11,404 bases of DNA from Puniceicoccaceae bacterium (GCA_011522825.1 WTIG01000002.1:1-11404); one strand, 5' to 3'; shown: positions 1-6,975, counted from the stretch's first letter. The notes: generated from the sequence alone by a model not told the origin. Numbers and translations: made by a program.

Positions 1-113
1 CCAAGAAGGCAAAAGAGTTAGTCGAGTTGATAAGTGCTACAGATAAGGACTCAAATTTAGAATCTTTGATGCACCAGTTGTTTGATTTTTTGGGGTTACA
101 GTGGAGCGATTAG
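1..113 (+). CDS. rapA: RapA/HepA-type helicase, upstream fragment cut off by window edge and frameshift
   Basis: This reading frame is open from the window edge (first full codon at base 3) to a TAG at 111-113. It encodes 36 visible residues ending FLGLQWSD. Its last sensible part, LMHQLFDFLG, matches what precedes the ERLESQKYFVKPEH region in RapA proteins, but the protein then continues in the next frame from about base 92. If the T6 run at 86-91 had one more T, the text would read FDFFGVTVERLESQKYF without interruption. I therefore read this as the upstream part of the same gene as the 101-820 reading frame, not as a separate gene. The N-terminal SWI2/SNF2 ATPase domains would lie outside the window. 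The frameshift may be real or a base-calling error. Confidence 0.7.
   Translation, partial: KKAKELVELISATDKDSNLESLMHQLFDFLGLQWSD
86..95 (+). other. T6-G4 homopolymer at the rapA frameshift
   Basis: Six T (86-91) are followed by four G (92-95). The upstream rapA frame reads GAT TTT TTG GGG TTA and stops at 111. One additional T would give GAT TTT TTT GGG GTT ACA GTG, joining it to the downstream frame. The same bases also form a T TTT TTG heptamer in the upstream frame, which fits the X XXY YYZ pattern of minus-one slippery sites. I see no clear stem-loop after it and no Shine-Dalgarno-like stimulator before it, so a deletion or a base-calling error is simpler than programmed frameshifting. 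Confidence 0.6.
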
Positions 114-820
114 AGTCACAAAAATATTTCGTTAAGCCAGAGCATTTGTATACAGAGTCGTTTCCAAATTTACCTGAAGAAGGAATGACTTTGAGTTTTA
201 ATCGGAAAACGGCTTTGAGTCGTGAAGATATGACTTTCTTAACCTGGGATCACCCGATGGTTCGAGGTGCTATGGATTTAATGGTGGGAGGAGAATTTGG
301 CAATGCGGGCATTGTTCGCTTTAAGGAATTTGATGCACAGGTCCCTGTCTTGTTTATCGAGTGCATTTTTATCTTGGAAAGTGTGGCTCCATTGAAGTTA
401 CACGTAGATCGCTTTTTGCCGCCTTTGCCTTTACGAGTATTAGTCGATATCTCAGGTAAAAATATATCGGAGCTTTTATCGTTAAAAGACCTTCAATCTA
501 AAGTGATTAACGAAGAGGCTTTTCATGTAAAGGACAGTACGGAATTACTTCGGTCCTTGTTCCCGAAATTATTAGAGTCCGCTCTGGCCTTTGCCGAAAA
601 GGGGCGACAAAAAGAAATCGGATTAGCTTCAAGTATGGCTAAGAAAGTACTGGGCAAAGAATATGAGCGTCTTTTTGAGCTTAAAAAAGTGAATGCAAAT
701 ATATCGGAGCGAGAATTAAAAACCGCTGAAGAAGAATTGCGTGAGGTGCTGAAATATATCGATCAGGCAAACTTACGATTAGATTCAGTTCGTTTGGTTT
801 TGAATCAGCCAAGTCGCTGA
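101..820 (+). CDS. rapA: C-terminal domain of RNA-polymerase-associated protein RapA, separated by frameshift
   Basis: RapA is a SWI2/SNF2-family ATPase that binds RNA polymerase and recycles it after transcription. These 239 residues match only the C-terminal quarter of a protein that is about 970 residues long in E. coli. Recognisable blocks are the TALSREDMTFLTWDHPMVRG segment (residues about 37-56), the ECIFILESVAP strand with RFLPPLPLR (about 86-111), and a helical tail ending in DQANLRLDSVRLVL (about 221-234). No helicase motif is present in this part. A GTG at 101 gives an open frame, but it lies inside the homologous region and overlaps the upstream frame by 13 bases, so it is probably not a natural start. 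The frame has no stop or other damage over 239 codons, which argues that any frameshift is recent, artefactual or bypassed. The gene ends 12 bases from the convergent kamA. Confidence 0.8.
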   Translation: MERLESQKYFVKPEHLYTESFPNLPEEGMTLSFNRKTALSREDMTFLTWDHPMVRGAMDLMVGGEFGNAGIVRFKEFDAQVPVLFIECIFILESVAPLKLHVDRFLPPLPLRVLVDISGKNISELLSLKDLQSKVINEEAFHVKDSTELLRSLFPKLLESALAFAEKGRQKEIGLASSMAKKVLGKEYERLFELKKVNANISERELKTAEEELREVLKYIDQANLRLDSVRLVLNQPSR

Positions 821-832
821 TGCGTGTTTTGC

Positions 833-2017
833 TTAGGTGAGCATAGGCTCAATAACATCAGGATACTGAACACTATTGGCTGAAGCTTTCTGATGGAGGG
901 GATATTGGCATGTTTTCCCTTCATAATTCTTCATGATAATAGCGTGTTCAGTGATAGACTCGATATAGTTTGGGTTGATTGGGATCTTGCCACCACCCCC
1001 AGGAGCATCGATGACAAATTGTGGAATGGCATAGCCAGTAGTGTGGCCTCGTAGGGATTGAATTAAGGCAATTCCCTCCCTTGGATCCGTTCTGAGGTGC
1101 GCACTTCCATTAATTAAATCACATTGATAAAGGTAATAGGGGCGAACTCGCATCATTAGTAATTTATGAATCAGTGTTCGCATAATTTCAGCCTGATTGT
1201 TGATGCCTTTCAGTAACACAGATTGGTTGCCAATAGGAACTCCAGCAAAAGCTAATCGTTCGCAGGCCTTTCGCAGATCATCAGTACATTCATTGGGGTG
1301 ATTTGTATGAATGCTGAGCCAGACTGGACCATGTTTCTTAAAAATCTCACAGAGTTCGGAGTCGATTCTTTGAGGAAGAAATACAGGGATTCTCGACCCA
1401 ATTCTTACGAATTGAACATGCTTAATCGCTTTTAATTCTCCTAGTAGCTTATCCAGTTTGTTATTGGATAATAGCAAGGGGTCGCCTCCACTGAGCAGCA
1501 CATCACGAATCTGTGGATTCTTGCGAATATAGTCTAATGCAGCATCATATTTCGGGTGAAAGTTGTAATCTTGGGCATTAGAAACCAGGCGACTACGAGT
1601 GCAATAGCGACAATAAGCGGCACATCGGTCTGTGACTAAAAATAAAACTCTATCTGGGTAGCGATGAACGATACCCTCAACTGGAGAGCTACCTTCTTCG
1701 CCCACTGGATCAAGGAGTTCGCCTTCTTGGGTAATAGTTTCCTCAACTCGTGGAATGACTTGTCGTCGGATTGGGTCTTGAGGATCGGAACGATTGATTA
1801 AATTGAAAAAATAGGGAGTGATAGCTAAAGATAGTTTCTTATTGGCTAATAAACAGCCTTCTCGTTCTTCTGGACTTAAATCAAGTAGTGATTCTAATTG
1901 CTCCAGAGAGGTGATTCGGTTTTTAAGCTGCCATTTCCAATTATTCCAATCTTCGGCAGGGACTTCTGACCAAGGATCTTGAATGGTAGTTTGTTCGAAA
2001 AACTCAGACGTGTGCAT
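833..2017 (-). CDS. kamA: KamA-type lysine 2,3-aminomutase (radical SAM, PLP-dependent)
   Basis: The 394-residue product should interconvert L-lysine and beta-lysine using a 4Fe-4S cluster, S-adenosylmethionine and pyridoxal phosphate. The radical SAM motif is C132-x3-C136-x2-C139 (CAAYCRYC), followed by the SAM-contacting LLSGGDP segment at about 174-180. The PLP lysine is K344 in DAPGGGGK. The two acidic residues that hold the substrate amino group in the clostridial enzyme correspond to D300 (YYLYQCD) and D337. The N-terminal DWNNWKWQLKNRI block also matches KamA closely, more so than the shorter EF-P lysylation enzyme EpmB. The protein ends without the C-terminal cysteine cluster that binds structural zinc in clostridial KamA, although C252 matches the internal zinc cysteine. 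The ATG at 2017 is preceded by GGAG at good spacing. No beta-lysine acetyltransferase, efp or epmA gene is visible nearby, so the role could be osmolyte, beta-lysine or EF-P related. Confidence 0.9.
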   Translation of the reverse strand: MHTSEFFEQTTIQDPWSEVPAEDWNNWKWQLKNRITSLEQLESLLDLSPEEREGCLLANKKLSLAITPYFFNLINRSDPQDPIRRQVIPRVEETITQEGELLDPVGEEGSSPVEGIVHRYPDRVLFLVTDRCAAYCRYCTRSRLVSNAQDYNFHPKYDAALDYIRKNPQIRDVLLSGGDPLLLSNNKLDKLLGELKAIKHVQFVRIGSRIPVFLPQRIDSELCEIFKKHGPVWLSIHTNHPNECTDDLRKACERLAFAGVPIGNQSVLLKGINNQAEIMRTLIHKLLMMRVRPYYLYQCDLINGSAHLRTDPREGIALIQSLRGHTTGYAIPQFVIDAPGGGGKIPINPNYIESITEHAIIMKNYEGKTCQYPLHQKASANSVQYPDVIEPMLT

Positions 2018-2145
2018 AATTTACTCCAATAGTTTATCCATACTAGAAAATCCGAGAAATTCAACGGATAAAAAAGAATAAATACAAAAGAGGAATAATT
2101 TAATTTGCATGAATGAATATTTTTATTTTCAGTACTGTATACAAT
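2018..2145. promoter_or_regulatory. Divergent kamA-carA intergenic region
   Basis: This AT-rich spacer separates the divergently transcribed kamA (left) and carA (right) and must hold at least one promoter for each. I cannot pick out a promoter with both boxes close to consensus. It contains a 7-base inverted repeat, TTTATCC at 2033-2039 and GGATAAA at 2066-2072, whose half-site centres are 33 bases apart. It also contains an AAGAGGA sequence at 2088-2094 and a 14-codon reading frame (2109-2153) that overlaps the proposed carA start. None of these is proven functional. Confidence 0.4.
2024..2027 (-). promoter_or_regulatory. Shine-Dalgarno sequence of kamA
   Basis: On the minus strand the start of kamA reads GGAG TAAATT ATG, a GGAG core six bases from the start codon. 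It supports the ATG at 2017 as the start. It is the only clear Shine-Dalgarno sequence that I find in front of any complete gene in this window. Confidence 0.65.
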
Positions 2146-3306
2146 ATGGGTAATAATAAAATTTCAGGTGTAATAGCTTTTGAAGACGGAACTGTTTTCC
2201 GAGGAAAAGGCTTTGGAGCGATTGCTACTTCCGTTGGCGAGTGTTGTTTTAATACTAGCTTAACGGGATATCAGGAAATTATTACAGACCCTTCATATTT
2301 TTCTCAGATTGTCACCATGACTGCAGTGCAGGTTGGAAATTATGGCATCAACGAAGCCGATGTGGAATCAGACGGACCTAAGGTAAAAGGTTTTGTTGTT
2401 CGAGAATTAAGTCCAGTCGTCAGCAATTGGAGAGCAACAACTTCTCTAGAAACTTATTTAGCAGATGCTTCTATTCCAGGAGTAGAGGGGATTGATACTC
2501 GAGCGATTGCCAAGAAGCTTAGAGTGAGCGGTGCCTTAAATGCGTGTATTTCTACGGAAGATATTAGTGATGCGCAAGCAGTCGAAATGGCGAAAAACTT
2601 TGGAGGTTTAATTGGAGTCGATTTTGTTAAAGAAGTGACAGCAAAATCTGAATACGATTGGGACCCAGAGCATAAGGAATCTAAGTGTTTTACCGTTACA
2701 GGAACTGATCTAGTGATGAACCATCTCACTAGAGATAAACGCTTCACTGTTGCCGCACTTGATTTTGGGGCAAAATATTCAATTTATCGAAAACTGCAAA
2801 GACATGGTTTTGATGTGCGAGTGTTTCCTGCCAACACATCCGCAGAAGCCATTGAAGAATTTAGTCCAGATGGGGTCTTTTTATCGAATGGGCCTGGCGA
2901 TCCTGCTGCAGTGGATTATGCACACAAGACAGTCAGCACTTTAATTGAAAAATATCCGACTTTTGGAATTTGCTTAGGGCATCAGATTATCACTCATGCA
3001 CTTGGGGCAGAAACCTTTAAATTAAAATTTGGCCATCGTGGAGGCAATCAACCTGTGAAGAATTTAGAAACGGATCGTGTTTCAATTACTTCGCAAAATC
3101 ATGGTTTTGCTTCAACAAAAGAGCAGTTAGAAAACCGTGGAGCAATCGTCACAGAAATTAATCTGAATGATGAAACTGTTGAGGGCTTACGCTTGAAAGA
3201 CCGTCCTGTATTTTCGGTTCAGTACCACCCAGAAGCCGCACCAGGCCCGAATGATGCTGACCCTTTGTTTACCGAATTTTATAATTTAGTTGCCGAAAAC
3301 GCCTAA
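2146..3306 (+). CDS. carA: Carbamoyl-phosphate synthase small (glutaminase) subunit
   Basis: CarA hydrolyses glutamine and passes ammonia to CarB, which makes carbamoyl phosphate for arginine and pyrimidine synthesis in the cytoplasm. From the ATG at 2146 the product has 386 residues, near the 382 of E. coli. The N-terminal CarA domain shows EDGTVFRGKGFG and NTSLTGYQEIITDPSY. The C-terminal class I glutamine amidotransferase domain has the nucleophile C276 in FGICLGHQ and the H361/E363 pair in VQYHPEAAPG. An in-frame ATG at 2113 would add 11 residues (MNIFIFSTVYN) that do not resemble the usual CarA start, so I prefer 2146; neither has a good ribosome-binding site. The gene is alone on its strand between kamA and folC, and carB is not adjacent, so subunit balance must be set in trans or from a distant locus. 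Confidence 0.95.
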   Translation: MGNNKISGVIAFEDGTVFRGKGFGAIATSVGECCFNTSLTGYQEIITDPSYFSQIVTMTAVQVGNYGINEADVESDGPKVKGFVVRELSPVVSNWRATTSLETYLADASIPGVEGIDTRAIAKKLRVSGALNACISTEDISDAQAVEMAKNFGGLIGVDFVKEVTAKSEYDWDPEHKESKCFTVTGTDLVMNHLTRDKRFTVAALDFGAKYSIYRKLQRHGFDVRVFPANTSAEAIEEFSPDGVFLSNGPGDPAAVDYAHKTVSTLIEKYPTFGICLGHQIITHALGAETFKLKFGHRGGNQPVKNLETDRVSITSQNHGFASTKEQLENRGAIVTEINLNDETVEGLRLKDRPVFSVQYHPEAAPGPNDADPLFTEFYNLVAENA

Positions 3307-3333
3307 GGAAAATTTCCCCTCTAGGTTAGTTAG

Positions 3334-4605
3334 CTAAATTAAGTCCTGCCCTATGCGGTCTTCCTCATGTCCTTCTAATAGAGTCAGGACTTCGGCGATT
3401 AAATAGATTGATCCCGTGATCAGAATGGTATCATTTTCATCACCGATATGGCAGCAGTCTTTTGAGAAAAGTTTTTCTAGCTGACTGGGTATAGTAGCTA
3501 CCGATTGTGATTTTGGAATCATAGCAGCAAGAGCTTCTGCAGAACAACTTCTAGGCTGATTGGGCTCTACGAGGTAGAGTGAATGAGCGTTTTGACTCAG
3601 CAGAGGCATTATGTCTTGAGCACGTTCATTCCCTAGAATACCAGTAACAATAATCGGCTTTTTGCCAGATTCTGCGATGTGCTTAAAAAGATTCTCCTCT
3701 AGCTGTAAACAGGCTTCAGTGTTGTGAGTGGAATCAAGAATGAGAGTTTGCCTGTTTAATTTAAGTTTTTGCCAACGACCTTTCCATTCTACTTGGTTTA
3801 GCCCATTGGTATTTTTTATTGGGAAACGCTTGCAGAGGATTTCTGTGGCATAGGAGGCAAGGGCCGCATTTTGCTTTTGATACGTTCCCTCGAGATTAGT
3901 TGTGGGCAATGACTCTTTTTCTAGATAATTTTCTAAAGTATAGCACTCTGTTTTTAAGTCATTGGCTTTGTCTTTTATAATGCTTTTTGAAATATCTGGG
4001 AGATTGCCAATCAGGACAGGGGCATTGGGTTTTATAATGCCTGCCTTTTCTCGAGTGATCGCTTCAATCGTATCGCCTAAGATGTCAGTATGGTCTTTGC
4101 CAATACTGGTAATGATGGACAATTCAGGGCTTAGTATATTGGTAGCGTCCAGTCTTCCGCCTAGACCTGTTTCAATGATAGCAATATCCACAGCTTCCTT
4201 CGCAAAATGTTGAAAAGCAATGGCGGCCATGAATTCAAAGAAGGATGGGTAGTTGTCGGAGCTAAATTGTTCGTCACATTGAGACCTTAATTCATTTACA
4301 TAAGTAGCAAGGTCTAAGTCACTAATAGGAATGCGATTAATTTGGATCCGTTCATTGAGTCGAATTAAATGGGGCGAAGTGAATAGTCCTGTTTTGTAGC
4401 CGTTAGAGCGATAGATAGACTCTAGCATTGCGCAGACAGAACCTTTCCCATTGGTGCCTGCGACATGAATCGAGGAAAATCGTTTTTCAGGATTTGCAAT
4501 CGATTCAGCTAAGGCTTCCATTCGCTCTAAGCCGTATTTAGAGCCCCTATTTCTTAAGGAATAAAGGAACTCGGTGACGCTGTTTAAATCGTGCATGTCA
4601 GGCAC
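3334..4605 (-). CDS. folC: Bifunctional folylpolyglutamate synthase / dihydrofolate synthase
   Basis: FolC is a Mur-ligase-like enzyme that adds glutamate to dihydropteroate (making dihydrofolate) and then to reduced folates, using ATP. The 423-residue product is the usual length. The ATP-binding P-loop is GTNGKGSV at residues 50-57, followed by GLFTSPHLIRLNERI. The central block ETGLGGRLDATN and the SIGKDHTDILG segment, with the downstream REKAGIIK lysine, are typical. The C-terminal domain carries DSTHNTEAC, matching the family DGAHNP-like motif. The frame opens with GTG at 4605, and an in-frame ATG three codons later is an equally plausible start; no Shine-Dalgarno sequence decides between them. 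It begins 8 bases after the accD stop, so the two are almost certainly co-transcribed, a pairing common in bacteria. Whether it has one or both activities cannot be told from sequence. Confidence 0.93.
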   Translation of the reverse strand: MPDMHDLNSVTEFLYSLRNRGSKYGLERMEALAESIANPEKRFSSIHVAGTNGKGSVCAMLESIYRSNGYKTGLFTSPHLIRLNERIQINRIPISDLDLATYVNELRSQCDEQFSSDNYPSFFEFMAAIAFQHFAKEAVDIAIIETGLGGRLDATNILSPELSIITSIGKDHTDILGDTIEAITREKAGIIKPNAPVLIGNLPDISKSIIKDKANDLKTECYTLENYLEKESLPTTNLEGTYQKQNAALASYATEILCKRFPIKNTNGLNQVEWKGRWQKLKLNRQTLILDSTHNTEACLQLEENLFKHIAESGKKPIIVTGILGNERAQDIMPLLSQNAHSLYLVEPNQPRSCSAEALAAMIPKSQSVATIPSQLEKLFSKDCCHIGDENDTILITGSIYLIAEVLTLLEGHEEDRIGQDLI

Positions 4606-4613
4606 TGAAAACG

Positions 4614-5462
4614 TTAAGATGCTTTGGTTCCAAAAGCAGTGAGCAATCGGCCGACTGTATCACGCATTTTATGACGATGTACAATTTTATCAATGAGACC
4701 ATGCTCGAGCAAGAATTCTGAAGTTTGGAATCCTTTAGGCAAATCTTGCTGTGTGGTTTCTTTGATCACACGGGGACCCGCAAATCCAATAAGGGCTTCG
4801 GGTTCTGCAAGAATCACATCACCGAGAGAGGCATAACTAGCCATAACGCCAGCCATTGTTGGATTGGTTAAAATTGAAATGAAAGGAACTTTAAGATCAG
4901 ATAATCTTGCGAGAGCGGCACTGGTTTTCGCTAATTGCATTAAGCTTAAAATCCCTTCTTGCATACGGGCACCGCCAGATGCAGATATAATAATAACTGG
5001 GTTTTTATTTTTGCAGCCGTTTTCAATTGCACGAGTGATTTTTTCACCAGCAGCTGAGCCTAAACTAGCGCCCATAAATCTAAAATCCATGACAGCAATA
5101 TTTACGGGCATGCCGTGGATAGTTCCTTCTCCACTGATTACCGTATCTGTTTCATTGGTCTTTTTTTGATTTTGCTTAATCTTATCTTTATAATTAGCCG
5201 TTGCAGTAAATTTAAGCGGATCCAGAGAGCGGATATTCGCATCTTGCTCTTGAAACGAGCCTTCATCGAGTAGGGAAGCGATACGAGTACGAGCATCTAA
5301 AGGAAAGTGGTAATCACTATTAGGAACAACCATCAAGTTTTCCTTGAGAACTCGGTTGTAGATAATCTCATTCGTCTTCGGACATTTAGTCCATACGTCC
5401 TTAGGAATGTCTTTCTTTTTGACGGTGACCGTCGAGTACTGTGGTTTTCCAAAAATAGCCAT
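4614..5462 (-). CDS. accD: Acetyl-CoA carboxylase carboxyltransferase subunit beta
   Basis: AccD pairs with AccA to transfer the carboxyl group from biotin to acetyl-CoA, making malonyl-CoA for fatty acid synthesis. The 282-residue length is normal. The carboxyltransferase core is well conserved: MDFRFMGASLGSAAGEKITR, IIISASGGARMQEG, LTNPTMAGVMASYASLGD and GFAGPRVI. The N-terminal zinc ribbon is degenerate. Of the usual CxxC...CxxC set only C27 remains (TKCPKT), and the other three positions are T30, V46 and S49, while the surrounding fold residues are kept. The ATG at 5462 has only a weak purine-rich stretch before it. It lies 39 bases after the comF stop, within the truA-comF-accD-folC run. 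An own promoter in that AT-rich gap is possible but not demonstrable. accA is not in the window. Confidence 0.95.
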   Translation of the reverse strand: MAIFGKPQYSTVTVKKKDIPKDVWTKCPKTNEIIYNRVLKENLMVVPNSDYHFPLDARTRIASLLDEGSFQEQDANIRSLDPLKFTATANYKDKIKQNQKKTNETDTVISGEGTIHGMPVNIAVMDFRFMGASLGSAAGEKITRAIENGCKNKNPVIIISASGGARMQEGILSLMQLAKTSAALARLSDLKVPFISILTNPTMAGVMASYASLGDVILAEPEALIGFAGPRVIKETTQQDLPKGFQTSEFLLEHGLIDKIVHRHKMRDTVGRLLTAFGTKAS

Positions 5463-5501
5463 ATTTCTAAATTTTTATCAGAGTTTTAATTAAAGCAACA
5501 T

Positions 5502-6269
5502 TTATCCGTATCCAAGTGTGATAAGTTCGATTGAGCGTATTCCTGCTTTTTTTAGTACTTTCGCACAGGCATTAGCGGTCGAACCTGTAGTAAATACATC
5601 ATCAACTAAAATATATTTTTTCTTTAAATCCAGATTAATATTCGGAGACAGTGCAAAAGCCTTACGAATATTTTTCTTTCTTAGTTCTCTAGATAAGGTG
5701 CTTTGAGATCGGGTGAATCGTGTACGATTGAGTGCATTTTCTATCTGTATATTTGCATTCAGTGTTTTTTGTAACACTTGAGCGAAAGTGTGACTTTGAT
5801 TAAATCCTCGCTCTCGAAGCTTCGTTGGGCGAAGGGGGATCGGGACTAAAATAGCCTCTTGGCAAATTTTTCTCAAATGGGGGAGTTGATGGATAATCGT
5901 TTCTAAATCTTTTCTTAAGTAGAGTCCGTTGTTATATTTTAAGTTATGAATTAATTGGCGACCGGTTTTTTTGGCGAGGCAGAGGGTATAGCCTCGTGAG
6001 AAACTCGGAGTTAATTCTGCGCAATGCGGGCAGTTTTTAGATAATATCTTATCCACAAGAAATGGATAGCCACATATTTTGCAGTTGGGTGGATGAGCAA
6101 GGACCAAAAATTGGGAGCAGGTTTTGCAGATGTACTGGTAGGGAGATTCTTCAACGGGGCCGCTGCATTGAATACAACTTCTAGGAAAGAAGATATCTTT
6201 AATAGCGCTTAAAGATAAACCTTTTAAGGTAGGCTTATTTGTAAAAGATTTTTTTGAGGGATAATCCAC
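5502..6269 (-). CDS. comF: ComF-family phosphoribosyltransferase-like protein with N-terminal zinc ribbons
   Basis: The 255-residue product has the ComF/GntX architecture. An N-terminal cysteine-rich region carries C32-x2-C35...C48-x2-C51 and C63-x2-C66...C80-x2-C83, likely two zinc ribbons. A type I phosphoribosyltransferase domain follows, with LVPIPLRPTKLRERGFNQS (about 141-159), an RTRFTRSQS segment and the PRPP-binding loop VDDVFTTGST (222-231). ComF is needed for DNA uptake in competent Bacillus and Haemophilus, but homologues are widespread in bacteria not known to be competent, so competence should not be assumed. The frame opens with GTG at 6269, giving a 35-base overlap with truA; no Shine-Dalgarno sequence supports it. 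A later non-ATG start is possible, because the first 20 residues do not match anything I recognise in the family. Confidence 0.85.
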   Translation of the reverse strand: MDYPSKKSFTNKPTLKGLSLSAIKDIFFPRSCIQCSGPVEESPYQYICKTCSQFLVLAHPPNCKICGYPFLVDKILSKNCPHCAELTPSFSRGYTLCLAKKTGRQLIHNLKYNNGLYLRKDLETIIHQLPHLRKICQEAILVPIPLRPTKLRERGFNQSHTFAQVLQKTLNANIQIENALNRTRFTRSQSTLSRELRKKNIRKAFALSPNINLDLKKKYILVDDVFTTGSTANACAKVLKKAGIRSIELITLGYG

Positions 6270-6975
6270 TTGCTGGAGCCGTTACAATTTTATTTGTGCG
6301 TTTCTTTGAGTGGAGGATGTGAAGTACGTCTTCTGGTGTGAGTCGATTTCTGCCAACAGCGTAAAGGGTGCCAACAATGCTTCGGACCATCTTATAGAGA
6401 AAGCCACTTCCTGTAATCGTGACGGTAATTTTAGGGCCATGCTGTTTAAGCTCTAAAGAGTAGATTTCTTTAATGGGGTTTGGGTCTTTGTCTTTTGCGT
6501 GAACCGCACTGAAGGCGGTGAAATCCTGCTTGCCAACAAAATGCTGGCTGGCCATTTGCATCGATTGAAAATCAATAGGGGTATCTCGACAGGACCAAAC
6601 AAAAGCTTCTTCAATGGGGGGAGCACGATCTAAATAAATAGTATAAACATAGCTTTTTTTAATCGCGGAAAAACGGGCATGAAAGTTTTCTGAAACTGAA
6701 GTGATTTTTTCAATGCGTATGGCTTTATCGAGTAAGGAGTGGAGTGCTCGTTTTAATTTGTTCGTAGAGTGCGACCAATCGCCATCAAAATGAAAACACT
6801 GTCCATGAGCATGAACACCCGCATCCGTTCGACTACAGCCATGAATTCGAATCGGCTGATCAAGGATTGAGCTGAGAGCAGATTCAAGATGGTTTTGCAC
6901 TCCGTTTCCCGTGGGCTGAAATTGCCAACCGCCAAAATCAGTTCCTTTGTAAGAGCATATGCATTTCCATCGCAT
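6235..6975 (-). CDS. truA: tRNA pseudouridine(38-40) synthase
   Basis: TruA converts uridines 38, 39 and 40 in the anticodon arm of many tRNAs to pseudouridine. The 246-residue product has the typical N-terminal YKGTDFGGWQFQP segment (9-21) and the catalytic motif CSRTDAGVHAHGQ with the nucleophilic aspartate at D51. The second half contains HARFSAIKKSYVYTIY (about 100-115), FTAFSA (about 152-157) and the SGFLYKMVRSIVGTL block (about 190-204), all family hallmarks. The ATG at 6975 fits the usual N-terminus. It is the first gene of the leftward truA-comF-accD-folC run and faces ruvC across a 92-base divergent spacer that contains a perfect TATAAT on this strand. Confidence 0.95.
   Translation of the reverse strand: MRWKCICSYKGTDFGGWQFQPTGNGVQNHLESALSSILDQPIRIHGCSRTDAGVHAHGQCFHFDGDWSHSTNKLKRALHSLLDKAIRIEKITSVSENFHARFSAIKKSYVYTIYLDRAPPIEEAFVWSCRDTPIDFQSMQMASQHFVGKQDFTAFSAVHAKDKDPNPIKEIYSLELKQHGPKITVTITGSGFLYKMVRSIVGTLYAVGRNRLTPEDVLHILHSKKRTNKIVTAPASGLSLKKIFYK

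Noticed and set aside
86..113. Programmed minus-one frameshifting in rapA as the preferred explanation
   Set aside because: The heptamer fits, but I see no stimulatory stem-loop or upstream Shine-Dalgarno-like element, and rapA is not known to me to be frameshift-regulated; an indel or sequencing error is simpler.
461..710. Exact 13-base direct repeat AATATATCGGAGC at 461-473 and 698-710
   Set aside because: Both copies encode N-I-S-E within rapA in different contexts; with no target-site or element structure it looks like coincidence.
838..851. Small hairpin TGAGC-ATAG-GCTCA near the rapA/kamA junction as a terminator
   Set aside because: The stem is only 5 base pairs, no T-run follows it on either strand, and it lies inside the last codons of kamA.
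2454..2747. 97-codon open frame antisense to carA, and similar long frames opposite folC, accD and ruvC
   Set aside because: They lie wholly inside well-recognised genes, have no family resemblance and are expected shadows of AT-rich coding sequence.
3307..3340. Possible bidirectional terminator between carA and folC (GGAAA/TTTCC and TTAG/CTAA arms)
   Set aside because: The first pair leaves a one-base loop and the second has only four base pairs, so neither makes a credible hairpin.
5502..6269. comF as evidence of a natural competence system
   Set aside because: ComF homologues are widespread in organisms without known competence, and no other competence gene is in the window.
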